The notes: generated by a model from the letters alone, not told the origin. A DNA stretch of 64,000 nucleotides from Xiheimicrobium sp033763395 (GCA_033763395.1 JANRKQ010000225.1:1-64000); one strand, 5' to 3'. Positions 43,225-53,511 are shown, counted from the stretch's first letter. Numbers and translations are program-made.

Positions 43225-43481
43225 GGCTGCACCTTAGCTGGCGCGCGTCATCAGTCGAGGACGAGGCGATGCGGGCGGTGCCTCGCGCGTGCTCGTCGAC
43301 GCCCGACGCTCGGGTGCTCATGCGCGCCCAACAGGCCTCGAGACGAGGCCTGCGCACACGGAGCGCTGCCACGCCGTCGAGACGCTAAAGCTCCCGGAAC
43401 GCGCCTGGCCGGGCGGCGGCCACCGGCGCGGTGCCCGCAACGATGGCGTGACGTGGGCCGCCGAGGTCTCGCGGCAGTCCC

Positions 43482-43551
43482 ACAGCGCACCACGCCGCGT
43501 TCCCGCGCTCCACACGAGAGGTCCCGATGGCGCGCGCCCGCTGCATCGTGG
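43482..43551. repeat. Direct repeat A, copy 1 (70 bp)
   Basis: Matches the copy at 43680-43749 in 63 of 70 positions. Both begin ACAGCGCACCACGCCGCG and end GCATCGTGG. The copies start 198 bases apart. Confidence 0.8.
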
Positions 43552-43643
43552 CCTGTGTGCCCATGAACAACGACTCGAATGACAGCGGCGTCGTTCGGCT
43601 CGCGTTGCAGGTGGCGCGTCGTCTTGGGCGTACGTCATTACCC

Positions 43644-43677
43644 GAGCATCGGGCCTGCCATGACGTCCGGCGCAGGC
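43644..43677. repeat. Direct repeat B, copy 1 (34 bp)
   Basis: Contains CATCGGGCCTGCCATGACGT and matches the copy at 43749-43782 except at two positions. It ends 2 bases before repeat A copy 2. Confidence 0.8.
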
Positions 43678-43679
43678 TG

Positions 43680-43749
43680 ACAGCGCACCACGCCGCGGCC
43701 CCGCGCTCCACACGACAGCTCGCGGTGGCGCGCGCCCGCCGCATCGTGG
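43680..43749. repeat. Direct repeat A, copy 2 (70 bp)
   Basis: Second copy of repeat A; it is immediately followed by repeat B copy 2. Confidence 0.8.
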
Positions 43750-43782
43750 AACATCGGGCCTGCCATGACGTCCGGCGCGGGC
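43749..43782. repeat. Direct repeat B, copy 2 (34 bp)
   Basis: Overlaps the possible start ATG (43765) of the pseudouridine synthase gene, so the extreme N-terminus of that protein may come from repeat DNA. Confidence 0.8.
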
Positions 43783-44748
43783 GGGCCGCCACCGCCACCT
43801 GATGAGATCGTGCTGATCCCCTACACGGTCGAGGCGAACTACGCCGGCTGGCGGCTCGATCGGTACCTCTGCGAGAAGCTCAAGCGCGCCTCGCGCGAGC
43901 GGGTGAAGGAGATCATCGAGAACGATCTCGTCTGCGACCGGCCGCTCAAGGCGTCGAGTCCCGTCTGGCCGGGCCTCTCGTTTCAGCTCCGTCGGCGGGT
44001 GCGCGCTGAGCCGACCGTTCCCGGCATCGAGCACCTCAAGGAGGTCTACGTCGACGACTGGCTCGTGGTGGTGGACAAACCCGCCGGCCTGCCGATGCAC
44101 CCGACCGCGCGCTACCACCTGGGCACGCTCGTCGCGCAGCTCGACACGCGGTACGGCAAGGGCAACGCCTCGCCAGCGCACCGGCTCGATCGCGAGACCT
44201 CGGGGCTGGTGGTGTGCGGGCGCACGCTCGAAGCCACCCAGCGGCTCGGCCGGCTGTTCCACGACGGCCACGTCGACAAGGAGTACCTCGCCCTCGTCGA
44301 AGGCCACCCACGGGATGATGCCTTCGACGTCGACGCGCCCATCGCCGAGGGCACCGAGCTCATTCGCATCGCGGTGCGCATCGATCGCGAGGCCGGCCGG
44401 CCGGCGCAGACGCACTTCCGGGTGGTCGCGCGGCTCGAGCGCGGGGGCGAGCCGTTCGCGCTGCTGCGCGCGTTCCCGCGGACCGGGCGGCAGCACCAGA
44501 TCCGGGTTCACGCGCAGCTCGCCGGGTTCCCCCTCGTCGGCGACAAGATGTACGGGCCAGATCCTGGCTACTTCGATCGGTTCTCGCGGCACGAGCTCGA
44601 GCCCGAAGCCTGGGAGCGCCTGCGACTGCCCCGGCACGCGCTGCACGCGGCGCGCATCAGCCTGAAGCACCCCGGCACCCGCGAGACCGTGTCGTTCGAC
44701 TCGCCGCTGGCGGACGATCTGATCGCGTTCATGCAGGGCCGTGGGTGA
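43765..44748 (+). CDS. RluA-family pseudouridine synthase
   Basis: A 327-aa enzyme that isomerises uridine in rRNA or tRNA. The N-terminal S4-like RNA-binding part spans about residues 20-90 (YAGWRLDRYLCEKLKR and KEIIENDLV). The catalytic motif HRLDRETSGLVVC has its Asp near residue 142. Later conserved regions are LRAFPRTGRQHQIRVH and FPLVGDKMYG. The target site cannot be assigned. The start at 43765 lies in repeat DNA; GTG 43810 is a plausible alternative giving a protein that begins at MLIPYTVEAN. It is convergent with the small lipoprotein gene at 44755. Confidence 0.92.
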   Translation: MTSGAGGPPPPPDEIVLIPYTVEANYAGWRLDRYLCEKLKRASRERVKEIIENDLVCDRPLKASSPVWPGLSFQLRRRVRAEPTVPGIEHLKEVYVDDWLVVVDKPAGLPMHPTARYHLGTLVAQLDTRYGKGNASPAHRLDRETSGLVVCGRTLEATQRLGRLFHDGHVDKEYLALVEGHPRDDAFDVDAPIAEGTELIRIAVRIDREAGRPAQTHFRVVARLERGGEPFALLRAFPRTGRQHQIRVHAQLAGFPLVGDKMYGPDPGYFDRFSRHELEPEAWERLRLPRHALHAARISLKHPGTRETVSFDSPLADDLIAFMQGRG

Positions 44749-44754
44749 GCGTCT

Positions 44755-45204
44755 TCAACGGGGGATGACGCTCCGCGCGGTCGACTGGCCCTGCACCGAC
44801 ACCACGAGCGAGGCGGGGACGTCACGCGCGCCGGGCACGTCGTCGTTGCGCTCGAACACCAGCAAGTCGCGCCGACGCCGCCAGCCACACGGCGTCTCTT
44901 CGAGGACGAGGCCGTCGAGGTCGAGGCTCCGGCGGGCGAGCACGCGCCCTGACGTGGTGCTGAGCGTCCACTCGATGGCGCCTGATCGCTCCACGCCATC
45001 GGCCTCGAGCCCGACGAAGACGTGAAAGCCGCCTTGAGGGCCGGGCGAGACCTCGAGCGAATGCCCATCGGTGACGAGCTCGAAGCCGCCATCAGCCGAG
45101 AGGGTTCCCGGGCGCAGCGCGGTGGCGCAGCCCGGGGGCTCGGGCGCCGGCCTCGGAGCGCCGCCACACGCGACGAGCACCACGGTGGCGCAGACCGATC
45201 TCAC
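44755..45204 (-). CDS. Small lipoprotein of unknown function
   Basis: A 149-aa lipoprotein starting at GTG 45204, which overlaps the stop of the kelch gene (GTGA). The lipobox is LVAC (Cys13). It has a few beta-strand-like segments (GGFHVFVGLEADGVE, RVLARRSLDLDGL) and two more Cys (CATALRPG, CGWRRRR). No family is recognised. Its tight coupling to the kelch lipoprotein suggests the two are displayed together. Confidence 0.78.
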   Translation of the reverse strand: MRSVCATVVLVACGGAPRPAPEPPGCATALRPGTLSADGGFELVTDGHSLEVSPGPQGGFHVFVGLEADGVERSGAIEWTLSTTSGRVLARRSLDLDGLVLEETPCGWRRRRDLLVFERNDDVPGARDVPASLVVSVQGQSTARSVIPR

Positions 45205-46313
45205 GGGAGCCGCAGGGTCCACCCATCGTTGAGCGGCGTGGTGCCACCGGCGAAGCCGCCGAAGATGTAGAGCGTGCCCGTCACCTCGTCGACGCCCGAC
45301 GCCGCGAAGCCGCGGGCGGAAGGACCGTTCGGCGTCGACTGCTGCTCGAAGGTGAAGGTGGCCGGGTCGACCAGCCAGAGATCGTTTCGATCGTCCGCAT
45401 CGTTGGTGCCGCCGAACAGCATCCATCGACCGCGGCGTGCGTCCCACCCGCTGGCGCCGTAGCGGCGGGGGCTCGGCCTCGTGCCCATCTGGGCGTGCGT
45501 CGTCCACGTCGTGCCATCGAAGGTGACGACGTCATCGAGGTAGCTCTGCATGATCTGCGTCGAGCCTCCGAACGCGAGGATGCGGCCCGTCGCCGGCTCG
45601 AAGACGCTCATGGGATCTCTCCGGGCGGCCGCGCGCGTGGCCGGCATCAGCTCGGTGAACGCGCGCGTCGCAGGGTCGTAGGCCCACGTGCGATCGTTGA
45701 CGCCGCGGGGGCCGTCGCCGCCGAAGACGATGGCCCGGTTGAGCGATGGCACCCAGTGCGCGAGACAGCCGATGGCACCCGTGGGCACCGGGCCCATCAC
45801 GGGCTGCCACTCGAGCGTAGCGAGGTCGAGGGTGAAGGCCGAGTCGACGTTCGCGCCCGAGTTGCGGCCTCCGGCGACGAGCACCTGGCGGGTCGAGGGC
45901 AGGTACGCGGTGCAGTGACAGTATCGGAACGGCATCATCGGGCCCGTCGTCGCGAGCTTCGTCCAGGTGGCCGAGGCGATGGAGAAGCTCCACGTCTCGT
46001 TTTGGATGCGGCCGGGCACCCGGTGGCCACCGTGGAGGATGAAGCGGCGATCGACCGGATCGAACGCGAGCATCGTGCCCCACAGCCCATCAGGCCCTGG
46101 CGTGCCCGTCGTCCGCGCCCAGCCGACCGGCACCACCACCCCAGCGTCGGTGCCTCCATCGAGCGAACCACCATCAGTCGTGGCCTGACCTGCGTCTGCG
46201 CCAGCGTCGGGCTCCATGGAACCGGCGTCAGCAGGCGTCACCGGGGGCATGGGCGCGCACGCCGCCCCGACGACGAGAAGCAGCAGGTGCCAGTTTCTGC
46301 GCAGTGCGTTCAT
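45201..46313 (-). CDS. Kelch-repeat lipoprotein
   Basis: A 370-aa lipoprotein from ATG 46313 (lipobox VGAAC). A linker with Asp-Ala-Gly/Asp-Gly-Gly repeats (about residues 25-60) leads to a kelch-type beta-propeller: repeated GG-containing strands such as FILHGGHRVPGR, VLVAGGRNSGAN, AIVFGGDGPRG, ILAFGGSTQ, WMLFGGTNDADD and LYIFGGFAGG. Kelch propellers mostly bind proteins or sugars; a few are oxidases, but no copper ligand set is seen. It is followed by a GTGA-coupled small lipoprotein. It is probably exposed at the cell surface. Confidence 0.88.
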   Translation of the reverse strand: MNALRRNWHLLLLVVGAACAPMPPVTPADAGSMEPDAGADAGQATTDGGSLDGGTDAGVVVPVGWARTTGTPGPDGLWGTMLAFDPVDRRFILHGGHRVPGRIQNETWSFSIASATWTKLATTGPMMPFRYCHCTAYLPSTRQVLVAGGRNSGANVDSAFTLDLATLEWQPVMGPVPTGAIGCLAHWVPSLNRAIVFGGDGPRGVNDRTWAYDPATRAFTELMPATRAAARRDPMSVFEPATGRILAFGGSTQIMQSYLDDVVTFDGTTWTTHAQMGTRPSPRRYGASGWDARRGRWMLFGGTNDADDRNDLWLVDPATFTFEQQSTPNGPSARGFAASGVDEVTGTLYIFGGFAGGTTPLNDGWTLRLP

Positions 46314-46346
46314 GAGAGTTCTTCGATGTGCAACCCTCACACCAGC

Positions 46347-47099
46347 TCACTTCGACTTCAGCGTGGGGGCTTCTCCCGGTTGCCAGAGGTACACGCTGGG
46401 CGCGCCTTCGGGGTGGGCCGCCCAGGGATCCGCGCTCGAGCCGTCCCAGCCGTAGGGATCGACCACCGTCGGCCGACCGGTCTTGGTGCCGGTGAGCCGC
46501 AGCACCTGGAAGAACGTCGCCGGTGTCACCGCGCAGCCGCTCATGCCCGCGAGCCCGATGCGCTGGCCGGCGACGACCTTGTCTCCGGGCTTCACGGTCA
46601 CCTTCGACAGGTGGGCGAAGTGCGTGATGAACCCGATGTCACCGAGCGTCTGGTGTTCGAGATCGACGATGAGCTGGTCGGCGACGCGCTGGTGGGTGAG
46701 CACGCAGTGAAAGCTGGGCGCCAGCCCCGCCGCGAGCACGACCCCATCGGCCGGGGCGAGAATCGGTGTGCCGACGGGAATCGACCACGCATAGCCGGCG
46801 AAGCCCTCTGACAGCCCCAGGGCATCGATGCCGCAATAGGTGAGCTCCTTGTCACCCTCGACCAGGGGCTTGAAGTCCGACACGAGCGGCAGGTCGTGGT
46901 CGAAGAGGTTGAGCGCCGGAAACTGCCCATCGAAGGGCCGTTGGAGCAGCGGCAACGGCTTGTTCTTCGGCCCCGGCTGGCCCGAGCACCGCTGGGCGCC
47001 CAGCTTGCCGTCGCGTGGAGGCAGCTTGACCGGCTCCTGTTTCTTGCAACCAGGAGCCACCAGCACGAGCACCGCGACGAGCCCAGCCCACGCGCGCAT
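46347..47099 (-). CDS. LytM/M23-fold lipoprotein lacking catalytic ligands
   Basis: A 250-aa lipoprotein (lipobox LVAPGC). The C-terminal 160 residues follow the M23/LytM pattern: IPVGTPILAPADGVVLAAG, then HFAHLSKVTVKPGDKVVAGQRIGLAGMSG. But the His of the His-x-Gly-x-Asp motif is replaced (YCGID), and the His-x-His of the last motif is replaced (ATFFQV), leaving only the Asp and the catalytic-type His of HFAHL. So it is probably not an active peptidase; degenerate LytM proteins elsewhere (EnvC, NlpD) activate amidases. Two Cys in RCSG and TYCGID may form a disulfide. It is near, but not tightly linked to, the GMC oxidoreductase gene (7 bases). Confidence 0.82.
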   Translation of the reverse strand: MRAWAGLVAVLVLVAPGCKKQEPVKLPPRDGKLGAQRCSGQPGPKNKPLPLLQRPFDGQFPALNLFDHDLPLVSDFKPLVEGDKELTYCGIDALGLSEGFAGYAWSIPVGTPILAPADGVVLAAGLAPSFHCVLTHQRVADQLIVDLEHQTLGDIGFITHFAHLSKVTVKPGDKVVAGQRIGLAGMSGCAVTPATFFQVLRLTGTKTGRPTVVDPYGWDGSSADPWAAHPEGAPSVYLWQPGEAPTLKSK

Positions 47100-47106
47100 G
47101 ATCGCC

Positions 47107-48771
47107 TCAGGTCCCGCCTTTCTTCATGCGCTCGACGAGCCCCTGCGCCACGCGGAACGAGTTGGCGACGATGGTGAGGGTGAAGGGCACGGCGCCCGAG
47201 GTGGGCATGAAGCTGCCGTCGACCACGTACAGGTTCTTCACCCCGTGCGCGCGGCAGTCCTTGTTGAGCACGCTGGTGAGCTCGTTGGTGCCGAAGCGGC
47301 AGGTGCCGCCCTGGAGAATGGTGGTCTCTCCGGCGGTGCCCACGCGCTCGAGCTTCTCGGGCTGCAGCGCCGCCAGCACCTCTTCACCGCGCTCGACGAG
47401 GAACTGCGTGAGCTTGAAGTCGAGCGGGTGGCGCTTGATGGTGATCGCCGCCACGGGGATGCCGTACTTGTCCTTCACGTTCGAGTCGACGGTGACGTTG
47501 GTGTCGTCGTTCGCGAGGAACTCTCCGTAGATCTCGAACTCGAGGATCTTGCTGTCGCGGTACTCGCGCAGCTTGTCTTTGAGCGCCTTGCCGAAGATGC
47601 CGGCCTCCCCTTTCCGCGCCATGCCCACGGCCGCGAAGATCGGGTTGGGGTGCGACCACATGAAGCCGAGCGTGCCGCCCTTGCGGAAGCCGAACCGATC
47701 GTCGGGCATCAGGTAGAAGTCCTGGATCGAGCGGTTGACGAAAGGCGCTGTCGTCTCGAGCCACGGGTGCTGGCTCTTCTGTTTCGACACGCGGAAGGTG
47801 GCCTTCGACTGGCCGAAGCTCGAAAAGAGGAGGTTCTGGCCGACGAGCCCGTTGTTGTTCGCGAGGCCCTTGGGGAAGCGCGACGACTGCGAGTTGAGCA
47901 GCAGCCGCGCCGACTCGACGGCCGTGGCCGAGACGACGACCACCTTCGCGGGTTGCTCCTGCCGCACGCCCTCGGCGTCGAGGTAGACGACGCTCTTCGC
48001 GTTGCCGCTCTTCGGGTCGACGGTCACCTCGACGGCCATGCAGCGCGGGCGGATCTCGACGTTCCCGGTGGCGACCGCCTTGGGGACGATGGCGGCGAGC
48101 GTCGAGCTCTTCGCGTCGTTCTCACAGCCGTAGCTGCCGCACAGGGTGCAGTAGGTGCAGGCGTCGCGGCCCTGGTACTGGGTCGAGGCGATGCCGCGCG
48201 CGGTGGGGAAGGGGTGGTAGCCGAGCGACTTCGCCACCTTGTCGATCTCTTGCGCGACCGGGTGCTCCGAGAGCGGCGGCATGGGGAAGTTCTTCTTGCG
48301 CGGCTCGAGGAACGGGTGCGGCACCGCGTTGCCCGACACACCGAGCTCCTCTTCGGCGCGATCGTAGAAGGGCGCCAGGTCGTCGTAGCTGATGGGCCAG
48401 TCGGCGACGTTCGCCCCGGCAATGGCGCCCAGCTCGCTCTTGAGGCGGAAGTCGATGGGCTTGAGCCGGTAGAAGTACCCGCTCATGTGAATGGTGCCGC
48501 CGCCGACGCAGTTGGCCGTCCACGCTTCGTTGGTGCGCGAGTACGGTTTGTCGGGCCCGGCGCGCCACAGGTGCGGCTCGTCCCAGGGGAGCGGCATGAA
48601 GAAGTTCCGCCGCGAGTTGAGGATCTCGTCGTGAACGAACTCGTCCTTTTTGTACCAGGGGCCCTTCTCGAGCACGACGACCTTGAAGCCCGCGCGGCCC
48701 AGCTCGAGCGCCATGGGAGAGCCTCCCGCGCCCGAGCCGACGATCACCACATCGACTGCGTCCTTTGCCAT
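47107..48771 (-). CDS. GMC-family FAD oxidoreductase (alcohol/sugar dehydrogenase type)
   Basis: A 554-aa flavoprotein from ATG 48771. N-terminal FAD site VDVVIVGSGAGGSPMALELG (residues about 6-25) and LEKGPW. A Cys-rich insert CTYCTLCGSYGC near residue 200 followed by AKSS is typical of gluconate dehydrogenase/long-chain alcohol oxidase GMC proteins. The C-terminal GMC segment is GGTCRFG...VDGSFMPTSGAVPFTLTIVANS. The upstream partner gene (2 bases before the ATG) is a subunit 3-type protein, so the pair resembles membrane-bound gluconate or sorbitol dehydrogenase; a cytochrome subunit is not seen nearby. The substrate is unknown. Confidence 0.9.
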   Translation of the reverse strand: MAKDAVDVVIVGSGAGGSPMALELGRAGFKVVVLEKGPWYKKDEFVHDEILNSRRNFFMPLPWDEPHLWRAGPDKPYSRTNEAWTANCVGGGTIHMSGYFYRLKPIDFRLKSELGAIAGANVADWPISYDDLAPFYDRAEEELGVSGNAVPHPFLEPRKKNFPMPPLSEHPVAQEIDKVAKSLGYHPFPTARGIASTQYQGRDACTYCTLCGSYGCENDAKSSTLAAIVPKAVATGNVEIRPRCMAVEVTVDPKSGNAKSVVYLDAEGVRQEQPAKVVVVSATAVESARLLLNSQSSRFPKGLANNNGLVGQNLLFSSFGQSKATFRVSKQKSQHPWLETTAPFVNRSIQDFYLMPDDRFGFRKGGTLGFMWSHPNPIFAAVGMARKGEAGIFGKALKDKLREYRDSKILEFEIYGEFLANDDTNVTVDSNVKDKYGIPVAAITIKRHPLDFKLTQFLVERGEEVLAALQPEKLERVGTAGETTILQGGTCRFGTNELTSVLNKDCRAHGVKNLYVVDGSFMPTSGAVPFTLTIVANSFRVAQGLVERMKKGGT

Positions 48772-48773
48772 CG

Positions 48774-49490
48774 TCAGCACCCCTTCCCGCCGCCGCACCG
48801 CAGGCCCACCAGATGGGAGGCCCCGTCGTAGCCGGGGCCGGGGTCGGCCTTGTTCTTGTTCACCAGAGAGAAGCCGACGAGGTTCCAGCCCACGCGGTCC
48901 TTGTTGCCGCCGTAGCTCGGGTCGCCCAGGAAGCCCTCGAGGGTGAGGACGATGAGCATCTCGTACCAGCGCGCCTCGCCGCTCGTCTCGGGGCTGTTCT
49001 TGAAGATGGTGAGCACCTCGTCCTGCTGGGTGGGCGTCGCCTCGGCGAAGCCAACCTGGAACATGCGCGTGCAGCGGCGATCGAGCGCCGCGAGGCCGGG
49101 GACAAAGTTCTTCCGCATGTTCTCGAGCTGCGGCGTCTGGAGGATCCGGTCGATGTAGGCGGGCACGTTGGCGTCGAGGGCGCCGGCGTCGTCGTCTTTG
49201 GGCAGCACGCGCTCGGTGGCCGCCGAGAGGATCGCGAAGTCCTGGTTGGTGAACGTGAGGTGCGACGTCGACAGGGCCTGCGCCGCCACCGGTTTCACCG
49301 CGGGTGCGCCCGCGTCGACGACCGCTTTCTCCTTGCACGCGCTCCCCAGCAGCACGACGCCACCGCCCATGAATGACAGTCGCTGCACGAAGACGCGCCG
49401 GGATGGGTCGTCGGGCCAGTCGCCCTCGCGCGCCCGCTCGTGCTCGGGGCCAGGTGCAGCGGGGAACACCTCGTCAGTCGAACGCGCCAT
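48774..49490 (-). CDS. Gluconate 2-dehydrogenase subunit 3-like Tat lipoprotein
   Basis: A 238-aa protein from ATG 49490. It carries a twin-arginine signal (RRVFVQRLSFMGGGVVLLGSAC), ending in a possible lipobox Cys. The mature part (TFTNQDFAILSAATERVLPKDDDAGALDA...VPAYIDRIL) matches gluconate 2-dehydrogenase subunit 3, the small chaperone-like partner that carries the GMC flavoprotein through the Tat system. Later GWNLVGFSLVNKNKAD and a Cys-rich C-terminus LVGLRCGGGKGC are visible. The stop overlaps into the GMC gene spacer (TGACGATG), so the two are coexpressed. Confidence 0.87.
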   Translation of the reverse strand: MARSTDEVFPAAPGPEHERAREGDWPDDPSRRVFVQRLSFMGGGVVLLGSACKEKAVVDAGAPAVKPVAAQALSTSHLTFTNQDFAILSAATERVLPKDDDAGALDANVPAYIDRILQTPQLENMRKNFVPGLAALDRRCTRMFQVGFAEATPTQQDEVLTIFKNSPETSGEARWYEMLIVLTLEGFLGDPSYGGNKDRVGWNLVGFSLVNKNKADPGPGYDGASHLVGLRCGGGKGC

Positions 49491-49654
49491 GGGGCGCGGA
49501 GCAAACCCCTCGCGCGCGGGCTTCGCAACCTTCCTTCGAGGTGGGGTAGACAGTTCCCCACACCCTGTCGCAAAGCCGGTCATGCGCGCGCGACGAAAGT
49601 CCCGCTACACTGGAGGTGGCCGGTGAACGTTTCCCGCATGAAGGGCTCCTCGAC

Positions 49655-51424
49655 ATGAACGCTCGTCTCCTCGTCACGTCTGCTGCGCTCGCCGTCGTCT
49701 GTGCGTGCTCGCCGCCGCCGCCGTCGAACCCCGTGGGTACGGGCAAGACCGAGACGAAGGCCATCGGCTCGGCGGGTGGCTCCATCACCCTCGAGTCGGT
49801 GACGCTCACCGTGCCCGCCAGCGCCATCGGCGACACGATGATCTCGATCACCTCGTCGCCGAACGCGGCGGCGTCGAACTACACCGCCTACACGCCCGTC
49901 TTCGTGTTCAAGCCAGAGGGCACGATGTTCAGCACGCCCGCGACGGTCGAGTTCGATCTCGGCGACGCGAAGCCGAAGGAGCCCGTCGTGTACTGGACAC
50001 GGCCCGGCTCGGCGGTGTTCGAGCGGCAGGCCACCACCGTGAACGGCTCGAAGGTGAGCGCGCGGGTGTCGCACTTCTCGATGGGCTTCGTGGCCGAGGC
50101 GCCGAAGACGAGCGCGGGCGACGGTGGCACCACCGGCTCCGACGCGTTCCAGATCATCGACCTCGACCCGGCCGCTCGCGAGCAGAACTACATCGCGATG
50201 GCCGTCGACCAGAACACCGGGAAGATCGGCGTCGTGTACTTCACGCCCCGCAACACCATGACGATGTCGATCCGCACCGACGCCGGCATGGAAGGCGTGC
50301 CCGACTACGACATCAAGTACGTCGAGGTGGTGAACGGCGTGCCCAGCGCGCCCGAGACGATTCGGTTCGTGCAGCGCCGCATCGGGCTCGCCATCGCGTT
50401 CGACCCTCAGGGGCGCGCGGTCGTCTCGTACCTCGGCGGCGCGCAGGGCTTCGAGCCGGGCATGTCGATCTTCTGGTTCCAGAGTGACTCGGTGGTGAAC
50501 ACCCGCATGGGCCCCAACCAGTGGGTCGAGACGACGGTGACGCAGAACGGGGCCGACGTGACGTGTGGGAACCCGGTGTCCGATACGGGCTTCCTCGTCG
50601 GGCTCTTCCCCGCGCTCGCGTTCGACTCGACCGGCAAGCTGTACCTGGCCTACCGCGACACCCACAACGGCCAGTACCCGCAGCAGGACTGGGCGGGCTC
50701 CGACGTCGAGGTGGTGGAAGACGTGCTGGGCGCGCGGCGGCTCGTTTGCGCCCAGCCCGGCGGCAACGACAAGCAGGCCTGGGGCGGCCGCATCAAGATG
50801 ATCATCGGCGCGGGCGATCAGCCGGCCATCATGTACGACAAGGCGCTCGGCGGCGCCGACACGCGCGGCAACGACGTCATCTTCCAGCGCCGGCAGGCCA
50901 ACGGCACGTGGACCGCGCCCGCCCTCGTCGCGAACATCTCGGACACGATGACGGGCGCGTCGCTCGCGTACCACCCGAACGAGGGCTGGGCCTTCGCGGT
51001 CACCGACGGCGCCAACAACAAGCTGCTCTATCGCCGCAACACCAGCGCGAACGCGGCCTCGATGCAGTGGCAGCAGGCCGAAGAGGTGTTCGCCTCGGGA
51101 ACCGGCGGCTGGTACCCCTCGCTGGCGCTCGACGTCGACCCGGCGTTCCCCGGCGAGCCGTCGATCGCCTACTACGTCTGCTCGCGGCGCGATCAGGTGA
51201 CGGCCAGCGAGTGCTCGCAGGATCAGGACGAGCTGCGGGTCGCCCGGCGCAGCAGCGGCGTGTGGCGTGAGACGGTCGTCGACCGCGGCGGCGGCTACGC
51301 GCCCCAGCTCGCCTTCCTGCCCGGTGGCAAGCGCGTCATCGCCTATCGCGTGCCCGCGGCCATCACCGCCGGCAACCAGGTCGAGCCCACGGCCGGCGCG
51401 GTGAAGCTGGCCATCGAGCGCTGA
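49655..51424 (+). CDS. Lipoprotein with ZU5-like domain and beta-propeller-like region
   Basis: A 589-aa lipoprotein from ATG 49655 (lipobox VVCAC). Residues about 30-150 form a ZU5-like beta domain (KAIGSAGGSITLESVTLTVPAS then YTPVFVFKPEGTMFSTPATVEFDLG), often found in bacterial surface proteins. The following 400 residues have repeated strands such as FDPQGRAVVSYLGGA, LAFDSTGKLYLAYRDTH, LALDVDPAFPGEPSIAYY and LAFLPGGKRVIAYRV, consistent with a propeller of unidentified type. Function unknown. Only 52 bases separate it from the next lipoprotein gene, so they may be one unit. Confidence 0.83.
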   Translation: MNARLLVTSAALAVVCACSPPPPSNPVGTGKTETKAIGSAGGSITLESVTLTVPASAIGDTMISITSSPNAAASNYTAYTPVFVFKPEGTMFSTPATVEFDLGDAKPKEPVVYWTRPGSAVFERQATTVNGSKVSARVSHFSMGFVAEAPKTSAGDGGTTGSDAFQIIDLDPAAREQNYIAMAVDQNTGKIGVVYFTPRNTMTMSIRTDAGMEGVPDYDIKYVEVVNGVPSAPETIRFVQRRIGLAIAFDPQGRAVVSYLGGAQGFEPGMSIFWFQSDSVVNTRMGPNQWVETTVTQNGADVTCGNPVSDTGFLVGLFPALAFDSTGKLYLAYRDTHNGQYPQQDWAGSDVEVVEDVLGARRLVCAQPGGNDKQAWGGRIKMIIGAGDQPAIMYDKALGGADTRGNDVIFQRRQANGTWTAPALVANISDTMTGASLAYHPNEGWAFAVTDGANNKLLYRRNTSANAASMQWQQAEEVFASGTGGWYPSLALDVDPAFPGEPSIAYYVCSRRDQVTASECSQDQDELRVARRSSGVWRETVVDRGGGYAPQLAFLPGGKRVIAYRVPAAITAGNQVEPTAGAVKLAIER

Positions 51425-51476
51425 AGACGGATTCGTGCGGCTCCGGCTCGGCCGGGGCGGTACCATCGAGGAACCC

Positions 51477-52001
51477 ATGCGACGACTCGGACTGATGGCC
51501 GTGCTGGCCCTGTTGCCCGCCTGCACGCCCGACAACGCCCTCGGGGGCAGCCTCGGCGAGGTGATCGATCTCACCGTCACCGAGGTCCTGGCGTTCCGCA
51601 ACCCCGAGGCGCTCCAGCTCATCTACACGCGCAACCGGGGCGTCTTCCTCGACATCGTGATTCGGGTGACGATCTCCCTGCAGACGCGCAACGACGACGG
51701 CACCGTCACGGCCATCGAGCCAGAGCCGGGCACGCGCATTCTGCTGCAGGGCGACTGGTCGCCGGGCAACCCGCGCACGACGGTGGCCCACGCCCCGGGC
51801 GGAGAGCCCAACCGCAACCTGCCGCGCGTGCGCTCGGGCGATCTCGTCCTCACCCGGGGTGGCCAGCCCGGCTCGCTCACCTCGGGCAGCTTCTCGATGC
51901 GCTTCGAAGAGACCGGCGGCGACATCGGCTTCGGGCGCACGCTGAATAGCAACTTCGTAGCGAACCAGACGCGCGACGCGGGCTTCGGCGAGCTGCCCTG
52001 A
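51477..52001 (+). CDS. Lipoprotein of unknown function
   Basis: A 174-aa lipoprotein from ATG 51477 (lipobox LLPAC). The mature protein is beta-rich (EVIDLTVTEVLAFRNPEALQLIYTR, FLDIVIRVTISLQ, GSFSMRFEETGG) with no Cys beyond the lipid anchor. I do not recognise the fold. It lies downstream of the ZU5-like lipoprotein on the same strand and is convergent with the Ser/Thr kinase gene (7-base gap between stops). Confidence 0.8.
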   Translation: MRRLGLMAVLALLPACTPDNALGGSLGEVIDLTVTEVLAFRNPEALQLIYTRNRGVFLDIVIRVTISLQTRNDDGTVTAIEPEPGTRILLQGDWSPGNPRTTVAHAPGGEPNRNLPRVRSGDLVLTRGGQPGSLTSGSFSMRFEETGGDIGFGRTLNSNFVANQTRDAGFGELP

Positions 52002-52008
52002 CGCCGCT

Positions 52009-53451
<1,443 letters not shown>

Positions 53452-53511
53452 GGCGGGAAGGCCTTTGTACTCATTTTCGCACGGGCCAAGCAGCAGGTGC
53501 GCGCGGTGATT

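Larger units (their letters stand above)
43225..43764. other. 540-base non-coding gap with imperfect direct repeats
   Basis: No credible gene is seen on either strand in this stretch between the divergent PEGA and RluA-type genes. It holds two pairs of direct repeats (described separately). The rest is GC-rich and shows no recognisable promoter or RNA. It could be the remains of an older element or a dispersed repeat family. Confidence 0.55.

Noticed and set aside
43482..43782. Repeats considered as a CRISPR array
   Set aside because: Only two copies of each unit, unequal lengths, irregular spacing and no cas genes.
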